DNA of 64,000 nt. It comes from Trichaptum fuscoviolaceum (lineage: Eukaryota; Basidiomycota; Agaricomycetes; Hymenochaetales; Trichaptaceae). The notes beneath the pieces were generated by a model. The model was not told the origin of the DNA and did not search any database. It saw only the letters and a list, made by a program, of their open reading frames with translations. This document shows positions 31,152 through 44,804 of the stretch, piece after piece (within the stretch, counting starts at the first letter, position 1; each line of letters begins with the position of its first letter). The position numbers and the translations under genes were made by a program. Location of the stretch: the NCBI GenBank assembly GCA_910574455.1, contig CAJSYZ010000005.1:2542001-2606000 (forward strand). Reading direction: 5' to 3'.

Positions 31152-34100
31152 ATCCCGTCACTGCTTTCTGATGAATCACACTGATGGTAAAACCGTGGGT
31201 ATTGGAAGCAAAAGAACCCGGTGATCGTTGTTGTGAATCGTCCCGCATGTATGAGCGAGAATATTGTTGTTATAACAAGACATTAATCCGCAGTGCTTAG
31301 TGATGGACTAGATGAATCGAAACTGAACCTGAAGAAGTAGTATGTGAGGGTAGTCTCAGGTTTTGTTTTGTCAATCCAATCAACTGAGAGCAAACTCACT
31401 GGACTATGAGAGAAGCTCCAAGCAATGCCTATCATATGCACCTCTTGACATAGCCCCACGGTCACTGCTTCAAGCTTCTAATCCAGAATGGAAGTGCAGC
31501 CGATTTCGCAATTGAAACCGCTGCTTGCCATTCCGTATGGCTACGCAATGATCAATTGATAGCGGAGGGCGAATAAGGTGGTCAAGCTGGGTATCAAGGC
31601 CAGGTTCGTAGGGCAACGAACTGCGGGAGAGAGCCGGATCTTGGACGGAGCTGAGAACGCCAGTCGTTGGCAATTGTTGAAGAGAAACCGTCATCAAGAA
31701 AATCCAGAATTCCGCTGATTCACTGATCCTTTCCTTTGCGAATGGAGCTATATCTTTAGAATCTGATTTCGTCAAGTCGTTATGGGCCCTGGCATGCTCC
31801 GGCCCGCGGTAAGATGTTCCTGCACCTTCTGGCACCTCCTAATTCAGCATTCAAACCCAATTCCGAGTCGAGTCAACACCCAAAACCTCATCATGACGTT
31901 GGTTATTCCACGTAATCTCTGTTCCATCTCCTAGTCTTGCTTTGATACGAAGTGGCAGACACGACGCATTCATACGGAAAGCGGCTTTAGGGAACTGTTC
32001 TGGGAAGCTGTGTATCGTGTTAAGTGAGAGGCTCAACGCCTGCCAGACACGTGCCAGTCCGGTAAAAATAGAAAAGAAGCAGAGCAAAAGCACAGCTTTC
32101 TACTTTTCTTCAGTTATTATGGGCATTCGGAAGACTGAGGTAGGGCACGTGTATCAAAGAACTGCCAGAGCACGAGTAAGGGTGATGACCAGAAGTTGAC
32201 GTCGGGTTGAATCACGAGTTTACAACTTCGACCCAAATACGTTTGCAGCTGGCGCTCTTGCTCCTTTGGTGATGCTATAGTTGATCGATTGATCATACCC
32301 CACGTATTCCTGTGTTCCTGCCAGGGTGCCTTCCAAGTCTGGGTACACCGATAGAGTGGTACACGAGTTCGACTGCGAAGTAGCGAAGTAGCGAAGATGT
32401 ATAACATCCATATTAGTGACTATTTCCTAGGCTCGTGTTGATGCATAGGTTTCCAGTCTCGAGTCAGAGATAGAACTTGGATATGCGCATCCAGAACCCA
32501 GTGCAAGTCTAGGCTAGCTGGAGCGTAAGAAACATCTTTGAACAGCATCGAAACACTTGTGATACATGGTTTTGGTCCAAGGTGTCATTTCGGCGAAGGT
32601 AGAGCCTTCCCTGTATTCATGAGACATTGTTCTTCTAAAGACGCTCTAACTGAGTAGGCTCGAGTCGCTCCATAATATCCTGGAGCTTAGTTTCCCCTTC
32701 GAGGTCCGTACTCGAATAACATGTCCTGAAACATCTCGGAAGAGGGAGAATAGAGTGGATATTGGGATACTGTTCCAGATCGCAATAGGGCTTGGAAAGC
32801 GGGCGAGAGCACAAAGTAACATAGCAAAGAAGACAACGAAATGACGAGGCGCAGACTCATTTCGATTTTAATCTCCCGATCAGGCGAATGTGGTGCGTCA
32901 GCGAACAGAGCCACGCACGCGAAAGCCGTCCCGTACCGCGGTGATAATCTCGCCTAAGCAACACCTTCGTCGCGCGTCTCTCGCGTGGATCAGTCGTTAC
33001 CGGAGATGAGTGATGAATCGCTGAGATCATGTGAGAGCATCAGGTGATCAGTGGCGGAGGGATTAACGCTTGTGAATCGCGGTTTTGGACCAAGCAGACA
33101 GTGTGTATTTACGGACCGCAATTCGGTCGAGGTATGGCATTGTACTGTCGATGTTATAATCAGTGATCAATGGCTCGGGATATTTGGAACATGGTAGATT
33201 AACGCCAGGTTTGAGAGCAATTCATCGATTATCATGCGTTTCGTGGAGTTTGATTAACCTTGCCCTTGATCTCGATTTCGCTCCATGTGCTTGCTCGTTC
33301 GGAATTATCCAAACGTAAGTACGAGGATGTAGAACCCGATCAGAAGAAAGATTTTCAAATAGAAGACCTATGTCCCTGTAGGCCATCCAAACTGAATTAG
33401 TTGCCACTTATCGCAAGATGTAGATGGATGGAATGCGAATCATGTCTTCATGATCCCAGGCGACGTCCGTTGATCTGTCGAGCATTGAAGCATTTTCGTA
33501 GGACCAATGACACTCAGCTATCGTAGCAAAGAAAATAGATACATGACTCTTGTTTTTTGACCGCCATTGATCCCTATCTTTGTTCTGTAGCCTAAGAACC
33601 TGGCCCAAGCGGCGCGGACGCGTTAGTCGTAGTAGCCTCGTAGCGGTTGGCAAGAAAGATCGTCGTTGACGCAGACACATAGTAATTAAATCTCCGGTGA
33701 TGATTTGATTTCGGTTTCTAATAGACGCAGACGGAGGCTTTAAGGATTGACATCAATCATCCTGTCCGCCGATGAGATGGAGTGATCCGAGCACAATATG
33801 ATTCGAACAGCATATCTTCCTTGGTCCTTCGATGTCCCAGCTGGCCGGAGGTGAGGCTTTGTGGTCCAATGAGTTGCCAGCGTCCGCAGCCCTGAGACGA
33901 AAGGGTCTAAAGTTGAAAGGAAGAAGGACGAACATACTCTACATTTCCTGAGAGATGGACTGAGAGAGATGGGTTGGAATGGCACTCTAGCAATGTTACA
34001 GTTTCGGCTTCAATTTCGAGATGTTTGCGGCAAGAATATTAATACTTCTGCAGACACAGAATTAAACGCGGAGGAGGCGCGCCGATGCGCGGGTTGTCAA

Positions 34101-36114
34101 TGGACCCACTGACTGAGACTTAGATGCGAGATTGAAGTCTGGAGTCTGTCTTGTTTTTTTTTGTTGGGGATAGAGAAGGGCCTGACGGCAGCTCCTGCGC
34201 CCAGCGAAAGAAAAGAAGCACCATGGCGACATTTGGTTCGGGCAATGTGCATAAAACATTGCTCAAGACTAGGACGCTGAGCCTGCTTCTGAATGCTTCG
34301 ATGTTTCAGGATAGATTTTGGGGATTCAATGTCGGTTGGCTACTTCACGCTTGTAGAAGGCTGTAGGCCATTGAGATTGATGGTCGTTTGGGAGCTGCGA
34401 GACAAGGGACGCGATAGACAGAAAGCCTGCCTCGAAGATAGCTTTGTCGAGTTCAGAGAAGAGCATTAAAAGTACGGAGAACACGGTGATACGTGCGCCC
34501 CGCCTCCCGTGCCCGCACGCCGCGCAAAGCTGGTCTAGGGAGAGCCTGAGGGCGAGGGAGGGGGCACAGGACACACTGCCGCTCGCGTGAACGTCCGTGA
34601 CGGTGCTGCGCAGTGCCGGCCGATGCGTGGGGAGCGAATAGTCCATACTTTGCCCCACTGGAACAATGTCGACAGTCAGCGTACACAGGGTACACAGCAC
34701 GGCACTAGCGTGAGTTGGTTCTGCGAGTGCTTGCTATTCGCTTCAAGTTGCAGCTCGTGATCAGGATGACGAATCAGAGTCGGATACTATTTGTGCTACC
34801 TATTGCAGGTATCGGACTAGCATTCAAAGAAGTCGACACTAGTTCGCGATCGGGTCGGGCTATGTTTAGGTGGTACGCGGTAGGGCAGGCGAGTGCCCGC
34901 AACGGCGCTCTCCTCCGACCGTGACATATGAATCCATAGCACCAAAACATACGCATCCGTATCTTAAATTGGCGCCTAAGTCCGTTGACTCTTGATCCCG
35001 GCGACATCGCGTCGCCCACCTGGAGGTCAAAAGGCGGTATTTCAACTTCTCCTCCACTTGAGCATTATTTCCGGAGCGCCCATGGTTTCCCGGTCCCACA
35101 GACCCGCGGGTGGCCGTGTCAACTCCTTTAAATTAGAATGCACTTGAAGTATTCTTGGCGCTCAGATCGTTTCCCAAACTCGGGGGTTCCTTCTTCTTGA
35201 TGGTGAATACAGCGTGATATCATTGTCTCTGACTTCTGAGGATCTCCTAGCGACCCCGGCTGTATTGAAGTGCGGGTATCCAGAAGTTGCTCTGGCCATG
35301 GAGTTGAGGATAAGAAATGGTCGTTGGAAAACTCCTGAAAACGATGATAAATGCTTTTTCGACCTTGGTGTAGTAACTTCGATGTTCTGCATTTCGCCAA
35401 GAGATGATCGCCCATCACATAGCTCGCATCGCCGTCGAGCCAGGGAGCACGATATGACACGATCAAAGATGCAAGCCCACCCAACCGAGATCTCGCCCAT
35501 CCTTAGGCTCAAACCCAACGCAAACATTAGACGCGGATTGGATATGGGATCAGCAACGGAAACTCCATTAGGCTGTCAGGCTCTAGTGTGTCCTCCATCA
35601 CGGGTTGGATGGCAAGGGTGCTATTGAGGGTGATGCGGGAGACCATCCTGATGGAGCCTGCACGGAGCAACGTGAGGGCGAGCGCGTACGACGAGATACT
35701 CGGAGGTGTATCCAGCGTTGGGCAGACGCGTTACGGCCGGGCAGGAGGCGGGCATCACGGGCGTTGTTGAATTTGAGAATTTGATGGAGGAAGAGCTTGA
35801 GCAAGGAAATGGCCAGGACGCCGTACCGCCGAGATCTCGATGAGGATAGTTGATATGTCGAGCACGAAATATGAATACAGAGAGCTGGAGGAGGAGGGTC
35901 GGAAGCGACAACAGCCACAGCCTGAGTGAGAGTTAGCCTACGGCTGACCACGTTGTTCTCACAGCCACCCAATCGGGATGCAGTGCCTCCTGTTACATAA
36001 TACTATTTTAATGAAGGTTATAAGAAAGGGAACACAGCCATCAGCGCTTTCTTTGATCAATACTTGAAAAGAGAGCGAAGAGACTCTTTCGTCCTGACTC
36101 CTTCTTATTCTTCA
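31152..36114. other. Gene-poor stretch; possible degraded minus-strand gene at 31470-32914
   Basis: No frame has a domain I recognise. On the minus strand a membrane-anchor-like start (32856, MSLRLVISLSSLLCYFVLSP) is followed by coding-looking fragments in changing frames (TFAEMTPWTKTMYHKCFDAV near 32560, SVYPDLEGTLAGTQEYVGYD near 32330, TEITWNNQRHDEVLGVDSTR near 31900). Joins could not be made in phase, so it may be a decayed gene. From 33 to 36 kb I see only scattered short frames. Confidence 0.4.
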
Positions 36115-38332
36115 ATGGAGAATAGCCGCGCAGCTACCTCGACTACCTGGGCTGTGCACTCCCCGAACCAGAACTCCCAATCCAATATAAGCTTCCTCAA
36201 CAGCACCCGCCAGAGGTTCCTTGCTCCCAACAACTCCCCTCCATCCGCCAACGCTGCCCAACGTCCGACGTCCAGCACCGCATCCTCCTCTTCGGCCAAC
36301 ACCATGATCCACCACTCCCCATATCCCCTGCCCTCCATCCTCCATCCGCCCCAGAACGCCCACCCACACTACGCGCCCCAGGGCCACAACGTCTCCGCCG
36401 TCGGTCTCTCCCATCGGCGCGCACCAGGCGGCACATCGTCCTACGACCCCGCCCTGGCGCCCTCGGCGTCTGCCTCGCCCCGTGGCTCGCCCCAGGCCCG
36501 GCCTGATGCCTACTTCGCGCCCAACGCCGCGATGCTCTACAACCACGCAACCGCCATGGCCGCCGCTGCCGCTGCAGCAGCCGCCGGCTCAGCAGGGCGT
36601 GCAACCGCAAACGATATCCTCGCCGCCTCCGCCATGTACGCCAACGGCTCGACGCCCCGCCTTCCTCCCATCCTACAGGTCGAGAAGCAGCAGGTGACGA
36701 CGAGCGCGACACAGGCGGCGTCCGCGAGCCGCAGAAGGAACGAAGCCCACTTTGTCTGCCCTGTCCCAGGTTGCGGGAGCACTTTCACCAGACGGTTCAA
36801 TCTGCGTGGTACGTAGATCATCATCTGTTACTCATCGTGCCGCTCCTGTCCCCGTTCAACGTCAGCGCCAGCTGTGAGCCGCGTTCCGCAGCGCTCGGAC
36901 ACGGGACGCGCGAACGGGGATAGCGACCGGCGCAGTTTCCTCCATCGCTTACCGAGACGAAAGGCATCGCGCGCTGACGTTACCGCTCCCTTTCTTATTT
37001 TAGGGCACCTTCGGTCACACACGGAGGAGCGTCCGTACGTCTGCGAATGGCCGGGCTGCAACAAAGGCTTTGCGCGTCAGCACGACTGCAAGTGAGTCTC
37101 CCTGGCTTGTTATGTCTTGGCTTGCTACAATGCTTATACTATTCAATGCAGACGACACCAAGCCCTTCACTCGTCGAAATCAGCTTCCAACGTGTGCTCC
37201 GGCTGCGGGAAGACATTCAGTAGACTTGATGCGCTCAACGTACGTCGCTTCCTCCTATTTCTCCTATTCTGTCTTGCCGACTCAACGTCGTCATCTCCCT
37301 TTTTGTCGGATCCGTGAATCACGCGTGCTGACTCATTCTTTCCCATCTTTTATTTCCTCTCCACGCTCGCCCGCCCTGCCTTCCGCCGTCCATCAAATCG
37401 ACCGCGCACATCAAACGATCGCCGCCGTTACCTGTGGCTCTGTAACACTCTCTGACACACCCCGGTAACTCAACAACAAATCGCCGGATCATCCGGGATC
37501 ATCCAACAAAACCGGCCGTCGTCATCAAAAATCAAAAACGTAAAAACATCGCGGTCTGCCTGTTTTGGAATTCCGGAAACTGCAGCGCCACCTCCGCTCC
37601 GAGGGCGGCGCGGAGTGCAGGCGAGTCCATCCTAATGGCACTGGCAGTGCGCAACGTTCGACGGCAAATGACTCTACTGCTCCTCATGATGGCTCGCTTA
37701 ATAATGCCAATGGTAACGGTAATACGAATGGCAGTCGCAATGGCAACGGCTCGGGAGCGAACACGCCAAACACGATGAACGCACCCGGCACACCGAACAT
37801 GAGCACAAATGGGGCGAACAGCTTGACGGCGTCGCCTGCAGGCAGTCTTGCAGGAAGCCCGATGATGAATGGGAACATGTCTCTCGGCCCCCATGGACAC
37901 CATCGCAGTAGCCATGGCCAAGGCCATCCTGGACACAGAAGCGCGCAAAGCAGCCCGCTCATCGGCGCGGGCCATGACCTGAGGAACCTCGCGCCCGAGT
38001 TGCGTCCGCACCATCAGCTTCAACACCAGCACCATCAGCAGCAGCAGCAGCAACGTCAGGCGCACCAGCAGTACAGCATGAGTCCTGCGACGCACCCACA
38101 TGCGCTTACTCCTCACCAGTCGCCGCTCCCGCATCAGCAGCAGCTGCATCCCCATCAACAACAAGGCTCGTATCAGGCCCAGCAGCAGCACCAGATGGCA
38201 TATGTGAATGCGATGCGCCATTCGGACTCGGGCTCGAGCCACTACGATTCGGACGGTGGCCACGCGTCTGGCATGCACAGTGCGCAGGTCACGCCTGGCC
38301 CGGGCCCAGCGCCCAGCTTAGCAGCCGCATGA
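36115..38332 (+). CDS. C2H2 zinc-finger transcription factor, Crz1-like finger arrangement
   Basis: Exons 36115-36808, 37004-37091, 37152-37239 and 37586-38332 join in phase (donors GTACGT, GTGAGT, GTACGT). Three fingers span the introns: [20 protein letters not shown]..., then [20 protein letters not shown]..., then [20 protein letters not shown] ending EC. The linker HTEERPY is the classic finger linker. The third finger has the shortened CX2C...H...C form and the DALxRH sequence typical of calcineurin-responsive Crz1/Prz1 regulators. The N-terminus (about 230 residues) is Ser/Ala/Pro-rich with an alanine run, and the C-terminus is Gln/His-rich (residues encoded at 38000-38200), both likely disordered activation regions. 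Expected to act in the nucleus. Orthology to Crz1 is inferred, and no PxIxIT docking motif was seen. Confidence 0.85.
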
Positions 38333-41300
38333 AGGTGAAGGCGGACGAAGGCATCTGGATAGGCATGTTCATAATCCAATCCTATACTTATCCATCGACA
38401 ACCTCCTCTACGGAAGAGCACGCTGGGCCTCGTAGTAGCTTCCCCTGCTTACGAGTTCCCCCCTTCACCTCATCCTTGGCCCGTACTGTCCTCGCCGGCC
38501 TTTCCTCATAATTTATTTGCATCCAGTGTCCCATGCATTTGTCCGCGTCATACCCTATACGCGCTCTTCATAACGCTCTATGGATCCCCGCAACGCAGAG
38601 TGCATGCTCTGCCCTGTCTCTACCATTATATCCAGTGTCCTATTTTTTATTATGTTCCTTTTGTCCTCCAACTGTATCGATTGGTCCCAGCCCTCGTCCC
38701 CATTTCAATGACCTTGTCGCCCGTGTTCTTCTAGTTCTAATCATGACGCTCTTAATCGAACGAACCGTGATCCGTAACATAGTCCATACCATCATACTCA
38801 CCCTACAATCCGTATTTTATGACTGGCTTGTCACTTGCTCTGTGTTCTTCATCGACGCTCTCTCTTACGCTAAATTTACCTTAGCATACCGTGTAACGAT
38901 TTGATACGTACGTACGTAGTCCCGGTAATGGCAACAAAGGTCATGGTCTTCCCATACTTCATATGGATCTCTTGTCTTCGAACTTACATTTTTCTCTGTT
39001 CTTGTTCGCTATTCGCTTGTATCGTATAATACTGCATTGCTAGGAAATCCCCTATCGTCCGTTGTCATCTAGCTTATAACCTACTTGCCTCGATGTATAC
39101 ATAGGTGACTTGCAGATGTACAAATGTGTGTAACTTCTTCTCTCTTTCTAATATTATGATCATTTTATTACCTATGGTCTTCTCCAAAAAAAAAAGATTT
39201 CTGTGATATATGTTGTAAACGAGGAATGGATATGAAATAACTGTGTGAAATTTGAAATCTCCGAGGCGCAGACGATATTGTAAGATAGATAGAAGACAAA
39301 GGAGATCATCTGATGAATCTCTACTTCGGGCGTCTCAGACGTGAGTCGGCACACCATGACCACTGCTGCATGCGCAGTGAGTGAAGTTTTCGAGAGCATC
39401 ATTGATTTCAAGTTGAAGTGCCAGTGCTTCGATTGTGTACTAACCCCTTTGTCGCCCTCTCTTCTCAGACCGCACTGAGGACCGTCGTGATATCATCTAC
39501 CAGAGCATGTGCAGCACGTTCTTCTCTTCGTCGCGAGGTTTGATTCACTGATGTATGATGTACTGTGTTGATGCAAGTGTGCAGTCCGGACTCCGAGGCC
39601 CGCCGGGGAAACTAGCTTCGGACTCGAGTCTCGGAGAAGATCAATAATGATGATCGTGGACGTGGGCACCCGCAGTGCCCGTTGCGGCTGGCGATCTTGT
39701 CCTTTCTTCTCATAAGGTTGGATGCTGATATACATAGCACGCAAGGTTACTTCTGTTGACATGCCAGTGAGATCTCGGATCTTTGCTGTACAGTAGCACG
39801 ACTGCGGACACATTCTGTCGATGCTCGTTCCCACCTGGCTTAGAGTTCGTTCTCATGCGCATAGAAGGCCGGCGAAGCTGATATTATACTGCAGCTGTAA
39901 TGCGCATCCAGTACACTGCGATCAGAAAGAATGACGAGTGATGACGACCGCGCACCTGGCATGGTTGTGAGAGCGCATACAGTTGCAATGGCTCGGATAC
40001 CGTTGTTCCCGCACCCACTGTACGTCTATCCGCATTCAAAGGACGGTACACGTTCTCGCTTTGTTCTTGACGCCACATGAGAGCCGGTACAATCAGCTCG
40101 TAGTTGTCGTTCGTAGTTGACGTTTCCAGCGTTTGAATGGTATATAGGGGGTGAGCCTGTCAAAATGATTGCAATTCGTAAGTCCAGACGTCGGAATTTC
40201 AAAAAAAAAAACACTCGCCAAGCACATAACCATAGAAAGTTGCGGTAAACTTAAACGGAATATAAAGACACGTATAGTAGCAGATACCATCAACTGTTAT
40301 TGCATTTGCAATGGAAAGCATGGAAAATCAGCGCGTTACTCGGCTGGAACCTGGCCAAGAAAAAGATATGAACTTTGAATGGAAGACAGATTATATGATT
40401 GGCTTGGCAGTACAATCAATGTGGATGTTCTTAACTCCTGCATCTCCTCCTTCATTATGCATGCATGAATGATGACTACTCCACTGACTGGTACTTACAA
40501 TCTTCCGACTTGTAGTGTGCACAAATGCTTGATATTCTCGGCGGCCGGCATTTCCGGTCGGTCATCAGCGTCATGCGACTGAATATGTGCGCGATGATCG
40601 ACTCCGGAGTCCTACTCTCGGCATTTACGAGATACCTCCGGAGCGGCAGGAGTGTCATACAGAATTGCGAGGATTCAAGTGTTTTGAAGCGAAGTACACA
40701 TGATGCACCGTGACCGCGCAAAGCCGGGAGCGAACAAGACGGAGGGACGATGGAGGCACGCTTGCAATCCATTGATTCGAATCGCGTAAAGTAAACAGAA
40801 AGTCAAGACTCCATTGGATTGCAAGCGGCGGCTGTACGACCTGCACAGCAGATGATATTTAGAGCGGAAGCTGCACAGCCCTTTGCAAAGGCTACATGTC
40901 AAAATCCTGGAGAACTTCCACCGGACTTGCTGGCGGTGCCCGGCTCGTAATGCGGACGGTTGCCGGAGTGCTGCGTATGTCGGCTCGGGCTTTCAACCCG
41001 GCGGCAACACAACGTGTAATCCCCTCCGATGCACAGCAGAAACACAGTCACCGTTCCCGGAGCTTTCTCCGAAGAGCCGATGCCGAGATGGAACGCCGGC
41101 ACAACCCAGAGCGGTGCTGCAGGTACGTGTGCGATCGGCAGGTAGGTCCATGTTTATCTTGCATGACCATTTGAAATCGTTTCTTTAGATTTTGAAGGGA
41201 CCTAAGTAAAGAGCACGGTGTCAAGCATATCAACTTGAAGGTGCCACACTATAGTCCGAAAATGTGTGTCGTGAATTAAATGTACCCAACATGCACCGCC

Positions 41301-44300
41301 GCGCCGGGGCTCGCACGTATCCATAAGTAAACGATATCAATGCCAATATCCACGAAGCCGAACAACTAGCCTTCCATTCCGTCTGCAAAGTCACGGTAGC
41401 AAATGCACAGGGAGCCCAGCTAACTTGAAGACGGAAGCGAAATGTAGCCGGTGCACGCTAATAACCTCTCAATCACTGGCAGACAATGCAGCGACCTTCC
41501 TGCCATTGCGGCGTTGTACTCAGTGTCATTTCAACAAAATGACATCAAGCATGACTCACTGCATAATGAATGCACCTTCCCCCAACCACGCGTAGTTTAG
41601 ATTTGAAGTTCGTGCCTTATCCCTTGACAAATACAGAGAGCGTTGATGGAGAGACCACGAACGTGCAGGTATGGTTTTCGAGCTTCCAGCACGCTTCATT
41701 CGTACAGTAGTTCCGCGTGTCGCTAATCAGCTCTAAAGACTGTCACCCGCACGCATAGGCCAATCATCGCATCATACCACTGTGCTCATTTTTCATCGAG
41801 GAGCAATGTATATGCACTGGATACTAGCGAAGCAGATGCGACCTCCTGTCCATGCTTGGGCTACACGACCATTGCATGTTCATTGCGTACGAGGTATAAG
41901 GCTCCGCCCGGCAGACACCACGATACCATAGCTTATTTGGAACCGAGTACGCATGTCGGATACCACACATATATGGCATGTGATCATTGCCTATGAAGGG
42001 CTGTAGAAGCTTTCGGTTTTAGCGATTCATAGCCACAGATTCAACGAAGTTCCGATGGCTCGAAGGAAGAGAAGCATGCACTCCTTCGGGTCTACAAAGA
42101 CAAGTCGATGTATGCGGTGAACTCGTGTCGAACACGATGTTCACAGGAATAGCGATATAAATATGCAATGACTCGACTCCCTCACGGGCACGCAGCAGTG
42201 ATCAGCTTCAGGCAGTAGGCTTCGACTCCTGTTTGAGGTATGTTTAGCATCTACATCAATGCACGTCAGATGCGAGTATCCGAATAAGCTGAATGTTCTC
42301 CATATGTTTCCCCGTTCTTCCAATCCGACGAGCCACTGTGAGGAAACCGTGCACTTTATATTCATGGAACGGTGGTGATGCCCGATTCGCATAGACGGGA
42401 AGCAAAGAGTATAGATGAAGGTATCTGGAGGTTCGCTTCAAAGTACAGGTCTATGAACCAACTAATGTGGAAGTATAGCCGAGGACAAAGAGCCGAGCAA
42501 CGCAGTCATGAGTACTGGGCCTAAGTCAAAGATCACTGAAAACGTACAGTTGAAGTTCCGGCGTTCGTCATCAAAGGGATGGGGCTTGAGAGCACCCTTT
42601 TAGGACCACCTCGTTTAAAACTTCCAAATCTGTTAGAGTGAAAGGAGACCTCGGCGTATCATCCCTTATTGTTATTATGCGAATGCTCCAGATTATTCGG
42701 TCGACATCTCGGGAAAAGGTCACTGAGCTATCCCAAAAGGCGTTCGAGCAAGATAAGAGATTTTAAGATGTCCATTGAGAAACAGTTTGCAGTATTTCAT
42801 CCGCTATGGTTGTATGACATTGACGAGTTTCCACGATGCGAACGAATCCGAATCTCGCTGATGAGGATTCATCTCGGTGTAAGCAAACGAATGATAAGCA
42901 TGGTCATTGACATTATTGATCGTCACTGAAATTTGCATCGTCGGCAAGCAGGTTCTTCTGCAAGAAAGATAATCGGGGTGCGGTAGCAATCGTAGTCGGC
43001 AAGTTAGCGGGGCTCTTCGTTGTCGGCAAGAGCCTCCAACATCACTGCTAATTCCGCATGGGGAAGATAGATACACGTAAATTGGTAACGCACGCACGTC
43101 GCCGAGATGATTACGATAGACGCTCGCCATTGTTGCCAGTGGTGGAGTATATTGCCAGACCAAGGTTTTCCAGATATAATGCCTGTGATCGAAATCCCGT
43201 CCGTGTCGCTTTCCAATGCGCAATGTGATCGCATGGAATGGAGAGCTCGAAGTGCCGCCAATAGGTACGCAGTGTGCGAAGGTTTACCATCTTTCTCCGC
43301 TGCTACCTAATTCAGGCTTAGGCCTAGCACAGACGTTTAACGCGAAGGTGCACTGTATCGCCTTCAACAAGTTCGGCTGGAGCCGTACGTTTGATTGATT
43401 AAGAAAAGACCTGTGCATAGGTGCATGGTTGAGAAGCTTCAAGTTCAAGTTGTCCCTGGAGCGCCAATGTGCTATCAAAAAACTTCCGAGCCCGGGCGCT
43501 CCTGCGCGACCGGTATTTCGTACGCAATGCTTCCAAAACATTGCTGTGTGCTACTTGGTAGTTATACTGAGTGTACGAGAGCCCCCGAAGCCTGCGGGTC
43601 CTAATGAGTTTCCATGAATAAATCGGTAAACATCCTCAAGAAGATATACAAACAATAGCTCACTTAGCCCATCCTTAATCCCCTCTTCCATCCGCGTGTA
43701 GTCGCACTTCCGAGTACCTAGCCAACGTCATACGGCTCTTGAACTTTGAATCGCAGAGAGGAAATGTTGTAAAGGCGATGGTTGGGAAGTCAACGTGAAG
43801 GCATCAGAGCTTGAGAAAAGGCACCGGGTACAAATAGCATAGGATGTTTTTTAAGTCAAGAAGCCGATGGCGCCTCCCTGTGAGTGTTTAGAGGTCTTTG
43901 AGATAGAGCTTTGTTGCAACAAGAGAATGAGCTGCGTGTTGTGTGCACTCCATTCGGATTCAGAGCACGACAATGATGTACAGACGCAGAATGAGGTTCA
44001 AAAAACGTCACCTCCACATACCTCCACGACACCTCAGTCATGTAGGGGTTCGATGATATGGCACAGTTTCCTCAATGAAAACTTTCCTCCAAGTCTCGGT
44101 AAACTTCACTGGCAAGGGATTTGAATGCCACCCTCTTTCCACATCCAGGCAAAAGTTACATTACGATCGCTGAAAAGAGTCCCAGTTTGTCTCTTTGTCG
44201 AGTAGAGTATGCAATGGTAGAGATAAAAAGTTCCTAGCACAGCAGATGGGAGAAGCGAGCGAGGCAAGGGCTACCATATTATTACTACTCGATGCTTAGT

Positions 44301-44375
44301 AATTAGTAGTAAGGGACGGGAAACACATGCCAGAGTTAGCCTCCTGAGCCCCAGCGTAGCAGCAAGCCGGACTTA
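38333..44375. other. Six-kilobase gene desert
   Basis: Beyond the probable 3' UTR of the zinc-finger gene, only short, domain-free frames occur on either strand. A few isolated words of the island type are present: TTCAA-g-TTGAA followed by GTGCCAGTGC (39407-39427), AACTTGAAGGTGCCAC near 41230, and TTCAAGTTCAAGTTG near 43440. This suggests old traces of similar elements. Confidence 0.5.
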
Positions 44376-44684
44376 GGGCCTGTCTGGATACTCGGCCTTC
44401 GTTCCCATTTCCCAATTAAATTGAGGGTTCTCACGCCTTCTCTCCCATTGCCTGAAGGCGGAGCTGAGTGCACCGTTTGGATGTCCTTGGCCCCGCTCTG
44501 ACTGTGTGACAAAGCTAGCACTTAATATGGATAGAGAGTCGCCCTAATGTAGTTAAACATTACAAACTAGGTACTCTATATGCGTGACATTATCAGTGAC
44601 ATACTAGAAGCCTCTGCCATGACCCCTGTGGGAATCTGCCTTTGAAAGCCAAAGGGATCGAAGGCAGAGTATCCAGACAGGCCC
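44376..44684. mobile_element. PIF/Harbinger-type MITE (309 bp)
   Basis: The termini are GGGCCTGTCTGGATACTC and its exact complement, extending to 25 bp with one mismatch. The 3-bp duplication TTA flanks both ends (44373-44375 and 44685-44687). A 3-bp TWA duplication with GGGCCTGT termini is the Harbinger/Tourist signature. There is no coding capacity. It ends 120 bp upstream of the PEX5 start codon, so it may sit in that promoter. Confidence 0.9.
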
Positions 44685-44804
44685 TTAGATCACTTTAACA
44701 CTCTTCAGGTCCGCACGACCACATCCGCGATTTTCTGTTGCTTTCTTCCTCCATCGGTATACCAAGAAATCACCACAGGCAGCTAGAAAAACGAACTCTG
44801 CATA

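Noticed and set aside
31470..32914. UstYa (DUF3328)-like membrane-anchored protein on the minus strand
   Set aside because: The N-terminal anchor and a PLYSP motif resemble it, but no HxxHC motifs follow and the fragments do not join in phase.
35128..35972. Overlapping frames on both strands upstream of the zinc-finger gene
   Set aside because: No consistent splice chain, no domain, and competing frames on both strands; probably intergenic.
38533..38904. 123-codon plus-strand frame after the zinc-finger gene
   Set aside because: Pyrimidine-rich composition of a 3' UTR, no splice context and no recognisable domain.
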